Positions 51,798 to 62,237 of a DNA stretch of 64,000 bases are shown here, piece after piece. The stretch spans positions 714,501 through 778,500 of the forward strand of contig NC_090118.1 of assembly GCF_023973825.1 (NCBI RefSeq). The letters run 5' to 3'. Made by a program: the position numbers and the translations under genes. The notes below the pieces were generated by a model, which made no database searches, was not told the origin of the DNA, and saw nothing but the letters and a program-made list of their open reading frames with translations. Numbering within the stretch: position 1 is the stretch's first letter; each line of letters starts with the position of its first letter. Source of the stretch: Plasmodium brasilianum (lineage: Eukaryota > Apicomplexa > Aconoidasida > Haemosporida > Plasmodiidae).

Positions 51798-51815
51798 ACC
51801 TGCTGTTTGTATCAT
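49274..51815 (-). CDS. EIF3G: Eukaryotic translation initiation factor 3 subunit G (eIF3g)
   Basis: Ten exons: 51815-51800, 51611-51549, 51382-51249, 51109-51017, 50792-50619, 50422-50365, 50156-50116, 49909-49842, 49646-49535 and 49303-49274; all phases agree, giving 262 residues. The N-terminal eIF3g region (VVTKYSENLKKQTVKVTKKI) binds eIF3i in known complexes. A C-terminal RRM is complete: RNP2 CTIRVTNLSED, SELSTLFGRVGSI, RNP1 KGFAFITY, then the hallmark ending VEWAKPSN. eIF3g joins the scanning arm of eIF3 on the 43S ribosome. The CCHC zinc knuckle seen between these parts in human eIF3g is absent. A KKKWxDIDxDDD motif occurs twice, in exons 2 and 3. The first exon is only 16 coding bases. 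The model is strong because every junction fits the family. Confidence 0.9.
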
Positions 51816-52640
51816 CTTTGTAAGCTCTTTGTGTATATCGTTAATAATATATTTTTATAAGCGTTTGCGCGCGTATATATCTGTATACATACATACATAA
51901 ATACGTACATATATATACATATATATTTATATAACTGCATATACGTAAAACTACATATGTTCCTGTTATGCCTGTTTCGTGCTATGCACTGACTTCTCTT
52001 CTTTTGTTACAGTTTTTTATCATAACAGGTATGATATTATATTCGTTTCATTTTACATAATTTTTTTTTTTATTTTATACAATTTACATTGCGTTGTTTT
52101 GTTTTTTATTTTTTTTTATAAAAATAGAAGATGTTCGTGTTTTTAATTAAAAAAAAAAAAAAAAAAAAGGTCGCTAAATGGACCTAACATATATTTTTAT
52201 TTTATTATTTTATTTGGGAGTACATTTTTTTTTTTCCTTTCACAGTATAATAAAATAAAAATAAGTATTCTTCTAATTATTAGTACTACTACTATTGCTA
52301 ATGCTATTTTTATATCGTAAGATGAAGGAAGGGAAACGCTTCTTCTTAGGTTCCTTTATTTTTTATTTTTTTCCATTCATATATTTTTTATTTTATTTGT
52401 ATTTAATAATATCACAAGCTTCATCTCCTGCGAGAATAATGGAAGAAGCAGTTCCATAATTCATTTGATAAAATGAAATGTATATTAATATTATATATAT
52501 ATATATATATATATTTACGACTGAATAAATTGCGGTTGTAATAAAATAAATATAAAATTTTAAGCTATATAAAACTGAGATCGAGTTACAAATTTAAATA
52601 AAAAATTGAAGTTAAAAATTACAGTGTTCTTCCACAAAAA

Positions 52641-52674
<34 letters not shown>

Positions 52675-53209
52675 AAAGAAAGAAAAAAGAGAAGAAAAAA
52701 AAAAAAAAGAAGATAAATTATAACTTATACAACTCATTTTATTTTTTATTATACGGGTGGAAATGAAAAGGATGAAATATCGTCACAAGGAGAGAAAAAA
52801 AAAAAATAATAATAATAAAATAAAAAATAAAACGTTTAAGAGGTTTCGTTGCTTTGTTATACATATATATACGTGTATATTTATATTTATGCTTATACAT
52901 TTATGTACGTATTTTTTCGTTTTGTGCGCAAAATGTTTTAACTTCTGAACAGGAGAATAAATCCATATATTTGTGTTGGTCCTTGAATTATCTTATTAGA
53001 ACATGGACAAAACAGCCGCTGCTGTTTGGCCTATTGACACATTAAAATTTGTTGATACGAAGCCGACAGTATATTTGTGAAGCCTAAAGGAGAAGGGGAA
53101 AAACAAAGGCAAAAATGTACGAACAAGCGCGCCATACATACAAATACATATACGTATATGTACATACATATATAAACACACTTATGCACCCATATATATA
53201 TTTATGCAA
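51816..53209. other. Intergenic, with one unresolved GC-richer island at 52970-53083
   Basis: Contains the eIF3g promoter, long (TA)n at 51750-51790 and 52492-52514, and a poly-A tract at 52641. The island is open on both strands: plus MDKTAAAVWPIDTLKFVDTK to a stop, and minus from acceptor TCCTTTAG into GFTNILSASYQQILMCQ or HKYTVGFVSTNFNVSIGQ. It may be the last exon of the ubiquitin-like gene to its right. A basic open frame at 52757-52948 is not convincing. Confidence 0.35.
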
Positions 53210-53278
53210 TTACACACGAGTGAACGTTTTTACTCGTAATTTGTTCGAAACAGGGAAGGACCACAGTGGGACATCTTC

Positions 53279-53312
<34 letters not shown>

Positions 53313-54466
53313 TTATTTCTTAAAAAATAACCAGAAAATAGCAGACCACGTGGGATGAAAAAAAAGACGAAATGGAAAATTTTGTAAAAAGATTTACAGG
53401 GTGCCAGTAGAAAAAAAAATGATAAGTACAGAAAAAACTGTTTTACATTTTTTGGATAATTGGCATATTTATATAATATATAAAAAAAGATTGAAAATTT
53501 AAGGACCGATTTAATATCACCCAAGTAATAAAAATGAATCATTTCTTTTATTCTTTGTAAGAGCAAATTACTCATAAGTGGGTAGTCAACTTCTAACCTT
53601 AACATGAGCTTTTTCTTGTTAAGACATTTTAATTCTTCTATTTCTTTTTTTATCTTATCTAAACTTAAATTGTTATTGTTTAACATCCTTTCGAATTCAG
53701 TGTCAAATGTTTTAAAAGATTCGATGATATCATAACTTTTTAGTATATAATTTTTTTCTTCTAATTTTTGTAATAATTTTTTATATTCGTTAAGAAGTGT
53801 TAAGTAGCCATAAAATTTTAGCTTCTTTTTTAAGTATTTTATTTTTTTATTTTCTTTTTCACATTCGTTAAAAGATTCTCCTTTTTCCTCACTAAACAAG
53901 TGTGGAAGTATTGGTATAAGTCGAAAATTTAAAATTTTTATTTTTTTGTCTTTAATTAAATATTCAATAGTTACATCATTACTTAAAGGTTTATTTTCAT
54001 AAATTATTTCTTGAAAAATTATTGGTATTCCGTGTAAATTTTCAATCTTTTCCTTGACATCCTTTATATTCTTTTTCTCATCCATTGATAAAAAAAAACT
54101 CTTATGAAAGATGTCTGACTTATCATAACAGTTGATCATTATATTTCTTTTATTAACATCGTACTCTTTAATTGGCTGGTTTGGACCTTTACTTATTTTT
54201 GCGGGTACTCTATTAGGTATGCTCAGAAGCTTCTTTCTGAGAGGTAAATTTATGCCCCTACAGCAACCGCCACGAGCACTACTACTACTATTACTTCTAC
54301 TTCTACTACTATCACTTCTACTTCTACTACTATTACTTCTACTTCTACTACTAGTGGTAGTACAACTACTGAGATTATTTACTTTAACACCTTTGCATAT
54401 GTGTAATGAAAAAAGAATATAACATAGTAGCAATGTAATATTCCAAAAATTGAAGCTCCAAATCAT
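53210..54466 (-). CDS. Secreted/plastid-type ubiquitin-like protein (PUBL candidate)
   Basis: An uninterrupted frame; the ATG at 54466 is preferred over one 31 codons upstream because it starts a clear signal peptide (WNITLLLCYILFSLHICKG). Residues 37-63 are an Arg/Ser/Asn repeat and residues 64-105 a basic stretch, a likely apicoplast transit peptide. Residues about 109-185 form a ubiquitin-like fold (KNIKDVKEKIENLHGIP, IIYENKPLSNDVTIEYLI, LNFRLIP). A coiled/helical part and C-terminal hydrophobic helices follow to about 53330. No Gly-Gly follows the fold. From memory, P. falciparum has the plastid ubiquitin-like protein PUBL between eIF3g and VPS9, exactly this position; PUBL works in ERAD-like protein import into the apicoplast. 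The tail after 53330 (a Lys run from 30 T bases) is doubtful; splicing to the island at about 53083 is an alternative. Confidence 0.65.
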
Positions 54467-54987
54467 CTTAAAATATTCTCTCTTAACATTTAAAAATAAA
54501 GGAAAGGTTTCTTCTTTTTTTTCTTTTTTTTTTTTTAAATACAATATTTCACATTTCAAACATGTATTATACTTCTCCTATATTGTTATTATTTTTATCA
54601 TATATGCCTCTACTTTTCTCCTATATTTTTTATGACATTTTCTTATAGATTCTTTTTTCATAATTATTTTTTTCTCTTCTGGGAAATTTATTCATATGAA
54701 TATGGTCAGAAATTTTATAGCTTCCTTAAAGGTGGCACTTCATTGTGTTTATGCATAAGTATATGGGGGATAATTTCCACAATTGTTAAGAAAAGTTATA
54801 AAGGGGAAGGAGGATATTAATAACAGAATAAATGACTATAGTTAAAAGGGAAACGAAAAAAAAAAAAAAAAAAAATATAGCTACAAAAATTCAAACATAA
54901 TTTTTTTATATGACAGGTTAAGGTAAAAAAAAAAAAAAAAAAAATTATAGATATAAATGTTCGAAAAAATCTATTTTTATGACATGT
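54467..54987. promoter_or_regulatory. Upstream region of the ubiquitin-like gene
   Basis: About 500 bp of AT-rich DNA directly 5' of the minus-strand ubiquitin-like gene, with two poly-A tracts (54857 and 54926). No coding feature is supported. Confidence 0.35.
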
Positions 54988-55263
54988 TCAGGTAAAAAAG
55001 GAAAAAAAAACAGTCAAAAGGGAGATGCCTTTTGATCTGTGTTCATATAATATTTTCTGTATTTTACGTAGAGAAAAAGGCTTGCGATAAAAAAATTCAT
55101 TATATCTGTGCAGTGCATTTCAAATGTTGGTACATGTGCACTTATCTATGTAGCTTTATGTAAGCATATATGTATGGAAATAAGTACAAATACATATGCT
55201 AAATTTTGCCATACTTTCTTTGCGACGAAATGGGACTGGAAATTAGTTCCCCAAAGAGAGTTT
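54988..55263 (-). CDS. Candidate small two-exon gene, unknown function
   Basis: A minus-strand pair of exon-like blocks joins in frame: 55263-55215 (TLFGELISSPISSQRK, donor AAA|GTATGG) and 55105-54988 (NEFFYRKPFSLRKIQKILYE to a stop, acceptor TGCACTGCACAG). The second block is non-random and basic. The upstream start is not clear; an ATG-led stretch (MLYFQNKGA) just upstream would need a change in a T run. The plus strand is also open here, so this remains a candidate. Confidence 0.3.
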
Positions 55264-55619
55264 CTTTTCAAAAAAAAAAATAAAAACCGCGCCTTTGTTT
55301 TGGAAGTATAACATATACATATATATGTATCATATACATATTATGGCTAAAATATGAACATCTTTATTGCGTTACACCTTTTACATGTACATGTGGATAT
55401 GCATGTTTGGAAGGTTCATTTTTTTTTTTTTTTTTTTTTTAAACATTTTATTATGGTACAGGTTTTTAAAATCTATTTGTTCCGTAAAATGGCAAATACA
55501 CCTTACTTGGCAAGGTGCACAATTCAATTCGTGTTGGCACTTTTTTTTTTTTAGTAATTCCTGAACTGTGCAGGAATACACGCATCTTCCTTCACCTTGA
55601 GCCATACGTCATATTGTTC

Positions 55620-55720
55620 ATTCATGTCAAACCATTTATATTATTTATATTAAACCGTTTATATTATTTATATTAAACCGTTTGTATTATTTATAATAAA
55701 CCGTTTATATTATTTATATC
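55620..55720 (+). repeat. ~24 bp tandem repeat (AACCGTTTATATTATTTATA)
   Basis: About four to five copies with small changes (AACCATTT, AACCGTTTG) in the 3' flank of the VPS9 gene. Non-coding. Confidence 0.75.
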
Positions 55721-56093
55721 ATTGTGTTTCCTTCTCATTTGTCCTTTGCTCATATTTTCGCTTTTTTTTATTATTGCAAAAAAGGATAAATTCATTTAAT
55801 ACTTCAACACAAGTTTTAACTACAAAAGAAATGATGTTATCATTTTCGCGTCCTTTTGAGACGGATGTTATACTACTTAAGGAAAAAAAATCAATTAACA
55901 AAAAAAAAAAAAAAAGAAAAAAGGGAGAGAAAAAAAGAGGTATACATATATATAATACATACATATGTACACATAACAAATATGCATACATACATATATG
56001 CACACAAGTACATGTTCAAACCCGCGCAAAACTGCATGCACAAACAAGTACATCAAAATGTTTGTAGCTGTAATGAAACGGTAACAAACGTAC

Positions 56094-56126
<33 letters not shown>

Positions 56127-56315
56127 AGAGCAGTAAAGCGGTAATATAATAAGAGTAATGAGCAAAAAAAAAGTCTAATATTTTACTAAATATGCAATGG
56201 ATTATATAACAATATAATATTTTGCATGGACATAAAAAAAAAAAGGAGAAAAAAAGCACAAAAATACCTTTTTCACTTCGCATTGCACACACCAACGTTT
56301 CTACATTTTGCGCAT
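55721..56315. other. 3' flank of the VPS9 gene
   Basis: AT-rich with poly-A tracts (55901, 56094) and (CATA) repeats near 55950. No coding island is supported. Confidence 0.4.
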
Positions 56316-59300
56316 TTATTGACTCAAATTTTCACTACAATGCTCTTGCATATCTTTCAAAATATCATTTTTTAACTTCACAAGAATTTTATATTCATTA
56401 AAAAGAGAAGATAAATCTGCAACAGTGAGAGAATTAAAATTTTCCACATTTTCAAAATTTAATTTTAGGGCTTCAATTTTGTTAACAGTATTTCCAAACA
56501 ATTTCTTTTCATTTGATAATTTGATCAAATCATTTAATTTTCCAGCAGCTTCTTGTAATTTTTTATTGCTCTCCTTAACTTCATTTAAATAAAATTTTTC
56601 TGCTTCACTGATTTTACGTTTATACTCTTCTTCTGATATATTTAAAAAAGTTGTCTTTCCAAGTTCTTTAATAAATTCAATACCACTGCAAAACTGAGTG
56701 AATGAGTAAGCCTCTTCAGATACGAAATTATTGGGATGTCTAAAATTTTGGATAAACGTCGTATTTGAAATTAGTTCAGGTGGATTTGTTTTAATGATAA
56801 CATATATAAGTAGGGGAAGGACTTCATCTGCACAGGGAACAAGTTCATCATCGTCATTATCATTATCATCATCATCATCGTCATTATCATCATCATCATC
56901 GTCATCATTGTCATCATCATCATCATCATCATCATCGTCACTCTCTATTGTTGTGTCAAGATTTGCATCATTATTCTCTTCCAATGTTTGCATATTTTTA
57001 CATAATCCACAATTGTACTTGCTAGGATGATTATGGCGAGAACTACTGAGTCCCCCCACTCCTTCTTGTAGGCATTCATAATTGACATCATTTTCATTGT
57101 CTTGTTCATAATGCTGATATTTGTAATACTCGTTATTATATTCATAATGCTCGGGGGGGGAACAACTCTTTATACTTTTCCTTCCTTTTGCATACTCCTC
57201 CTCCTCATGCAGATTTCCCTTCTGAGTATGAACTACTTGGCCATTTTTCGCTATACCTTTAATATGTTTATTTGTAACACTTTCGTGTGGTATATCCTCT
57301 TCCTCCTCCTGCTGCTTTTTATCATTGTTATTTGCTTTTCCTGCTACTTTATCTCCCATATTGTTCTCCTTATTAACAAGTTGTTCTCCAACTTTGTACA
57401 GAATTTTTTTTTTTTTTTTCCTTTTTCTTTTTCTTTTTCTTTTTTCTTTTTTCTTTTCTTTTCTTTTTTTTCTTTTTTCTTTTTATCTTCCTTTGCACTT
57501 CTCTTTGCTGCATAAAGAACGGATGTAACAATTCGGCAGCAATTTAATACTATAATTAGTTTATCACTGGGTGCTTTCATTTTTTGCATTCTCACAAGCT
57601 CCGCTTGTGCCATCTTTAAATGATCAAAGTTAATTTCTTCTATAATTTCTAAATGCTTTAATTCAATCCATTGCAAACAATTTATTTTTGTGTATATTTT
57701 TTCATCCTCATCTTTATCATTTGGATCTATTCTATACAAATAAAAATATAATTTTTGCATAATAAATTTTTCATATCCTTCTATTATCATATTTATTTGA
57801 TACTTATTTAAGTTTTTATACACGTCTGATCTTAATAAAACTGGTTGTGTTAAATTTATAAAATTATGGATTTTATTGGCTGCTTTTTGTCTACTTAAAT
57901 TTGGAGGGAAATTTAAAATAAAACTCTTAACCTTCTCAACTACATCTTTACATGATGGATGTTTTAGACTCTCTAAAAAATTATTATATAATGTATTTAG
58001 TTTTTTCTTACTACCTGCAACTGTGTCAGTAGTTGTATCATTACTCATTATCATATTTTCTTTTCCATTTTTGAATATACCACTTCTCTTCTCATCCGAT
58101 GCATTGTTAATTATTGTATTAAATTTTAATATCATACTATTACCCTCATCCTTATTTACAGTTGCATTTATTACATTATTTGTTTCATCATTTTGTTTTT
58201 TTCTGCCGAAAAAATAATTTCGTCTACTACTAATAGTACCAACATCAACGGCACTTCCTCCAGCTCCTACTGCACTTCCTCCCTTCTCATTATCTTGCTC
58301 AATGAACCTCTTTTTAAATCCGTAAAAATTTAATAAAAAACGTTCGTTTTCATTCTTTTCGTTCCTTTCATTTACCTTAAAGTCACTACCTTTAATTGTA
58401 ATTTCTTCCTTCTTTGACAACTTCTTATTTACCCCATTGCTGTTCCTTTCAGTATTATCCTCGCTTTTTTTAGTATCATCTCTTTTGATAAGAGAAATAA
58501 ATATTTCTTTAAATTTTCTACTCTTCTGTTGAACAAACGATTTATTTTTTGATGTATTTTCATCTGAATCTATGGAATTAATACTTCTTAAAACGTCATC
58601 CATACGCTCTTCTACTAAATTATCTTCATTTATCATATCCTCATTCCAGTCAAGCTCTTCACTGCTAATTACACTTTCATCCTTTTCTTTCTGTTTATCC
58701 ATTCTAAGGGTTATGAATCCATTTTTTTTTTTTTTTTTTTTTCTCCCCTCTCCCCTTTCTCTCCTTTATTCTCCACATTATTTTCTCTCTTTTCTTTCTC
58801 CTCTTCTCTTTGAAGGGATCTGTGCCATTTTTCGACATTCCCTCCTTGCAATAGGCCGCTCGCACGATCGCATGGATTTTTTGGAGCTTCATTTTTCTCT
58901 CCTCCTACCGTTTCTTCCACTAGTATTTGTTCGTTAATATTTCTTCCCTCATTTTTTTCTTCATTTTTTTCCTTATTTTTCACTCCAATTTTCGCCTCAA
59001 TTTTTTTTTCTCTTTTTCCCTCGATTCTTTCCCCCAAGGGATTTTCTTTGGAGGAACTAACATAACTCCTCTTCAGCTGCATCTCCTTGTCGATTAATTT
59101 TTTTTTTTTTTTTCAATTATGGTTGATCCATTTGAATTCACATCACTACTGTAATGTACACCATTCTGCTGTGGATAGTCTCGGTTGATGATAAGTTCAT
59201 TCCATCCTTTAACAGACTTATTTGAATAACTACGAGAATTTATTTTACCATTTTCCCCATATTCAACATTTATTGTTGTATCCTTGCTAGTCCTTTCCTT

Positions 59301-62237
59301 TATCAGGGGATTTTTTTTGCTCTCGTTTGCACACAATATACCATTGCTGTTATGGTTTTCCATCTTTGCTTCTACAACCTGAGTAGCACCCAATTGGGCA
59401 TTCACATAGCGGGTTGCACCTTTTGCTAGAGTGCCGTCATTCTCTCCACTATTTTGGCTATATTTTGCACTTCCATTGCTACTGCACACGCTACAATCAA
59501 CTAGGACTGAAGGTTTAAGCACCCTCCCTTCACTATCTTTTTGCTTTCCTAAGCTAGCAATATCATTTGGACTGCTGGGAGTTACAAGCAATTTTTTTAC
59601 TTTTATGTTCATCCTTTTGTCCTTTGACGTTTGTAACTCATCTTTTGACGAAGGACTGTTCAACTGCTTATTTAAGGACTGCTTATATAAGGTGGGTTTT
59701 CCTTTATCTTTATCATTCCCCTTTTCCCTTACCTTTACTTTGTCTTTATCTTTTTCTGTATATTTATCTTTTTCTGTATATTTATCTTTTTCTGTATATT
59801 TATCTTTTTCTGTATATTTATCTTTTTCTGTATATTTATCTTTTTCTGTATATTTATCTTTTTCTGTATATTTATCTTTTTCTGTATATTTATCTTTTTC
59901 TGTATATTTATCTTTTTCTGTATATTTATCTTTTTCTATATCTTTATCTTTTTCTATATCTTTATCTTTTTCTATATCTTTTTCTTTATCTTTTCCTTTT
60001 TCCCTTACCTTTACTTTATCTCTTCTTCCCTTTTCCTGCTCGCTTCCCCTTTCTTCCCCTTCCATGTAATCATGCTTCCTCAAGTTGTTATGTAATGGAC
60101 GAAGAGAGTCACTGAGCCGTTTAGAACCCATTTCCTTTGCACTTCTGTTGTTTAAGTATTCCTTAATTTCACTGAAAAATTTTTTTTCATCATTAATTGC
60201 AATGGTGTCAAAAATAGGATCCTCATCATCTTCATCCTCTTCTTCTAATGAGGACGATGGTATGCAGTTCTTTTCTTTTTTTTTTACCATTTTTGTTGTT
60301 GTTTTCTCTTCTAGATTAGAATTAATTAAAGTTTCATTCAAGTTGTTATTTCGTTTGAAAAGATTATTTTTACTTGAAGTTTTTTTCGAATTATCTATAT
60401 CGTTCGAGTTGTCAGATGCGGATATAAGCGATTGGGTTAATATCATATTACAAGAACTACTACCTTTTTTTTTTTTTAAATCTATTCTTTGTTTTATTCC
60501 CTTGTTATCATCAGATAAAAAGCTGTTTACAGTCATTACTGAACTTTCGACTGCACTGCTCTTACAGCCACTTTTGTTGATGCCATTGCTGCTTACGTTT
60601 CTGCTTGCATTGCTGCTTACATTGCTGCTTACATTGCTGCTTACATTGCTGCTTACATTTCTGCTTACGTTTCTGCTTACATTGCTGCTTACATTGCTGC
60701 TTACATTGCTGCTTCTGTTGTTGTTAATGCCGCTAATGCTCATACTTCTTCTACTACTGTCCTTGTTAATGCAAATGCCTTGTTTTATTTTCTTGTTCAC
60801 ATGCTGTGGGAGTGGAGTCCTCCCATTGACAGTACCATTGTTATTATCATTACCACATATATTGTTGCTATCAGCATTATTACATCTACTTTTCACATCA
60901 CTAGGAGTTAATATTTTCTTCTTCTTTAGACCAATATCTATTTGACTACTCACTTGTTCACTGCTGTACTTATGAGCATGCATGATGCTGCTATTTCCGT
61001 TTAATGCTTCTTCACTAGTTGCAACCCTATCATTACAATCTACCTTTTCACTTCCACTATTATTAATAGAAAAACTTTTCTTTTTGTTCTTACAAATATA
61101 TTCTTGCAAATTTTCCTTATGACTATCTAAAGCAATAATTACCTTATTATTTTTTTTTTCCGTCGAATTGATTTTGCATGTATCGTTGTCTTCATTTGTG
61201 TTAACATGATTACTTTTACTAGGTGGGGCAGTGGGTATTTTTAAGCGACCCGCCCCATTCATTTGTATTTCCTCATTCAGGCGGTTTGTCGCATTAAATC
61301 GGCCTTCTTCGTTCAAAATATCTGAGCTACTTACAACGTGCGTTTGTGCATCAGGGCAAGAATTAACGGGAGAACTGTAATCCTCATCATGTGGATTTAC
61401 CTCTATACACCTCTGTAGTTCCCTCTTCTTATCGCATTCATTCGGAACGCAGTCTTTCCCCTTCTTTAGTAGTTGTTGACTATTGCTATTTCTGCTTTTG
61501 TTTGTTCCATTGTACACAAACAAGTCTAACTGATCAATGTTTTTCTTTCTCTTTTTTTCATCCTCCTTATCGTCCATCCCCTCCCCCTCTTTATCTCTTT
61601 CATTCTCTTCCCCATCTACATAACGCTTGTAATTATAAATATTTGTTCTTTTTTCTTGAACTGGATTAGTACTAGCTACTTCATACTTCCCATGATGCCC
61701 ATCCTGCTGCTTCACTTGCTCCTGCTCATACCTGTCGTTGCTTCCCCACAGATCAAAACTCGCACTGATGTCTGCTTTGGTTCCACCAGAATTTGCATCC
61801 ATTTGCTTATTGCCATCATAAATATCTTCAAATATATCATTAAAATTTTCATATTCATTTGTGAACGCATTTTTTGTAATTTCCTCCTCTCTGTTTTCAT
61901 TCATACTGTTGCTATTATTTGATTCTAACCATAACGAATCATTAAGTTCATTCATGATATTATTATCGCCATTAACTTCTTTTCTTTCACTACTATAACC
62001 ATACTGATTATTGGTATGAGACAAATACTCTTTATTACTATTTTCAAAATTATCAAAGAAAAACTCTAAATTGTTTATCTTATTTGAATTTTCTATCTTT
62101 TCATTTAGAACATCCTCTTCCTCTTTTCTTTTATATGATGCTCCTAGTCCATTCCATTCATTGCTAAAAATAAAATTGTCATCAAAGTCCATACTATCGT
62201 TCTTCTTCTTCGTGTGTGAAAACTCCCTCCACATCAT
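56316..62237 (-). CDS. VPS9-domain Rab5 guanine nucleotide exchange factor (one gene, three frame breaks)
   Basis: Four consecutive minus-strand frames (62237-59094, 59082-58711, 58702-57344, 57359-56316) run head to tail with no gap. Each switch falls at a poly-A tract in the coding strand (T runs at 59098-59113, 58722-58742 and 57404-57419) and in the same direction, as if one A were missing each time. Read-through frames on both sides stay open and sensible, so I treat it as one gene of about 1970 codons. The N-terminal two thirds are low-complexity (Asn, Lys, Glu, Ser) with tandem repeats. The VPS9 domain is at the C-terminus: PSDKLIIVLNCCRIVTSVLY, then after a ~170-residue Lys/Asp-rich insert, CADEVLPLLIYVIIKTNPPE with the catalytic Asp and Tyr. 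Such proteins activate Rab5 in endocytic traffic. From memory, the P. falciparum VPS9 gene has the same neighbours. Two genes split near 58.7 kb is the alternative. Confidence 0.75.
56843..56940 (-). repeat. Asp-rich (GAT/GAC) repeat in the VPS9 gene
   Basis: A run of ATC/GTC triplets on the plus strand encodes about 33 Asp/Asn residues on the minus strand. It is part of the insert between the two halves of the VPS9 domain. Confidence 0.85.
59755..59985 (-). repeat. 18 bp tandem repeat encoding KDKYTE and KDKDIE
   Basis: Ten copies of the plus-strand unit CTGTATATTTATCTTTTT are followed by three copies of a CTATATCTTTATCTTTTT variant, encoding a highly charged (KDKYTE)10-(KDKDIE)3 region. 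The copies are almost identical at DNA level, so the array is recent and probably length-variable. The mirror plus-strand frame (LSFSVY repeat) is an artefact. Confidence 0.9.
60595..60720 (-). repeat. 12 bp tandem repeat encoding SNVS/RNVS
   Basis: About ten copies of plus-strand ATTGCTGCTTAC (with ATTTCTGCTTAC variants) encode a Ser-Asn-Val-Ser tetrapeptide repeat within the N-terminal low-complexity part of the VPS9 protein. Confidence 0.9.

Noticed and set aside
54132..54422. Leu-rich plus-strand frame in the ubiquitin-like gene
   Set aside because: Antisense of the Arg/Ser repeat of the minus-strand gene.
59431..60115. Long plus-strand frames with LSFSVY and LFLYIY repeats
   Set aside because: They are the mirror of the KDKYTE repeat in the VPS9 gene; Leu/Phe/Ser-rich composition and exact overlap mark them as antisense shadows.
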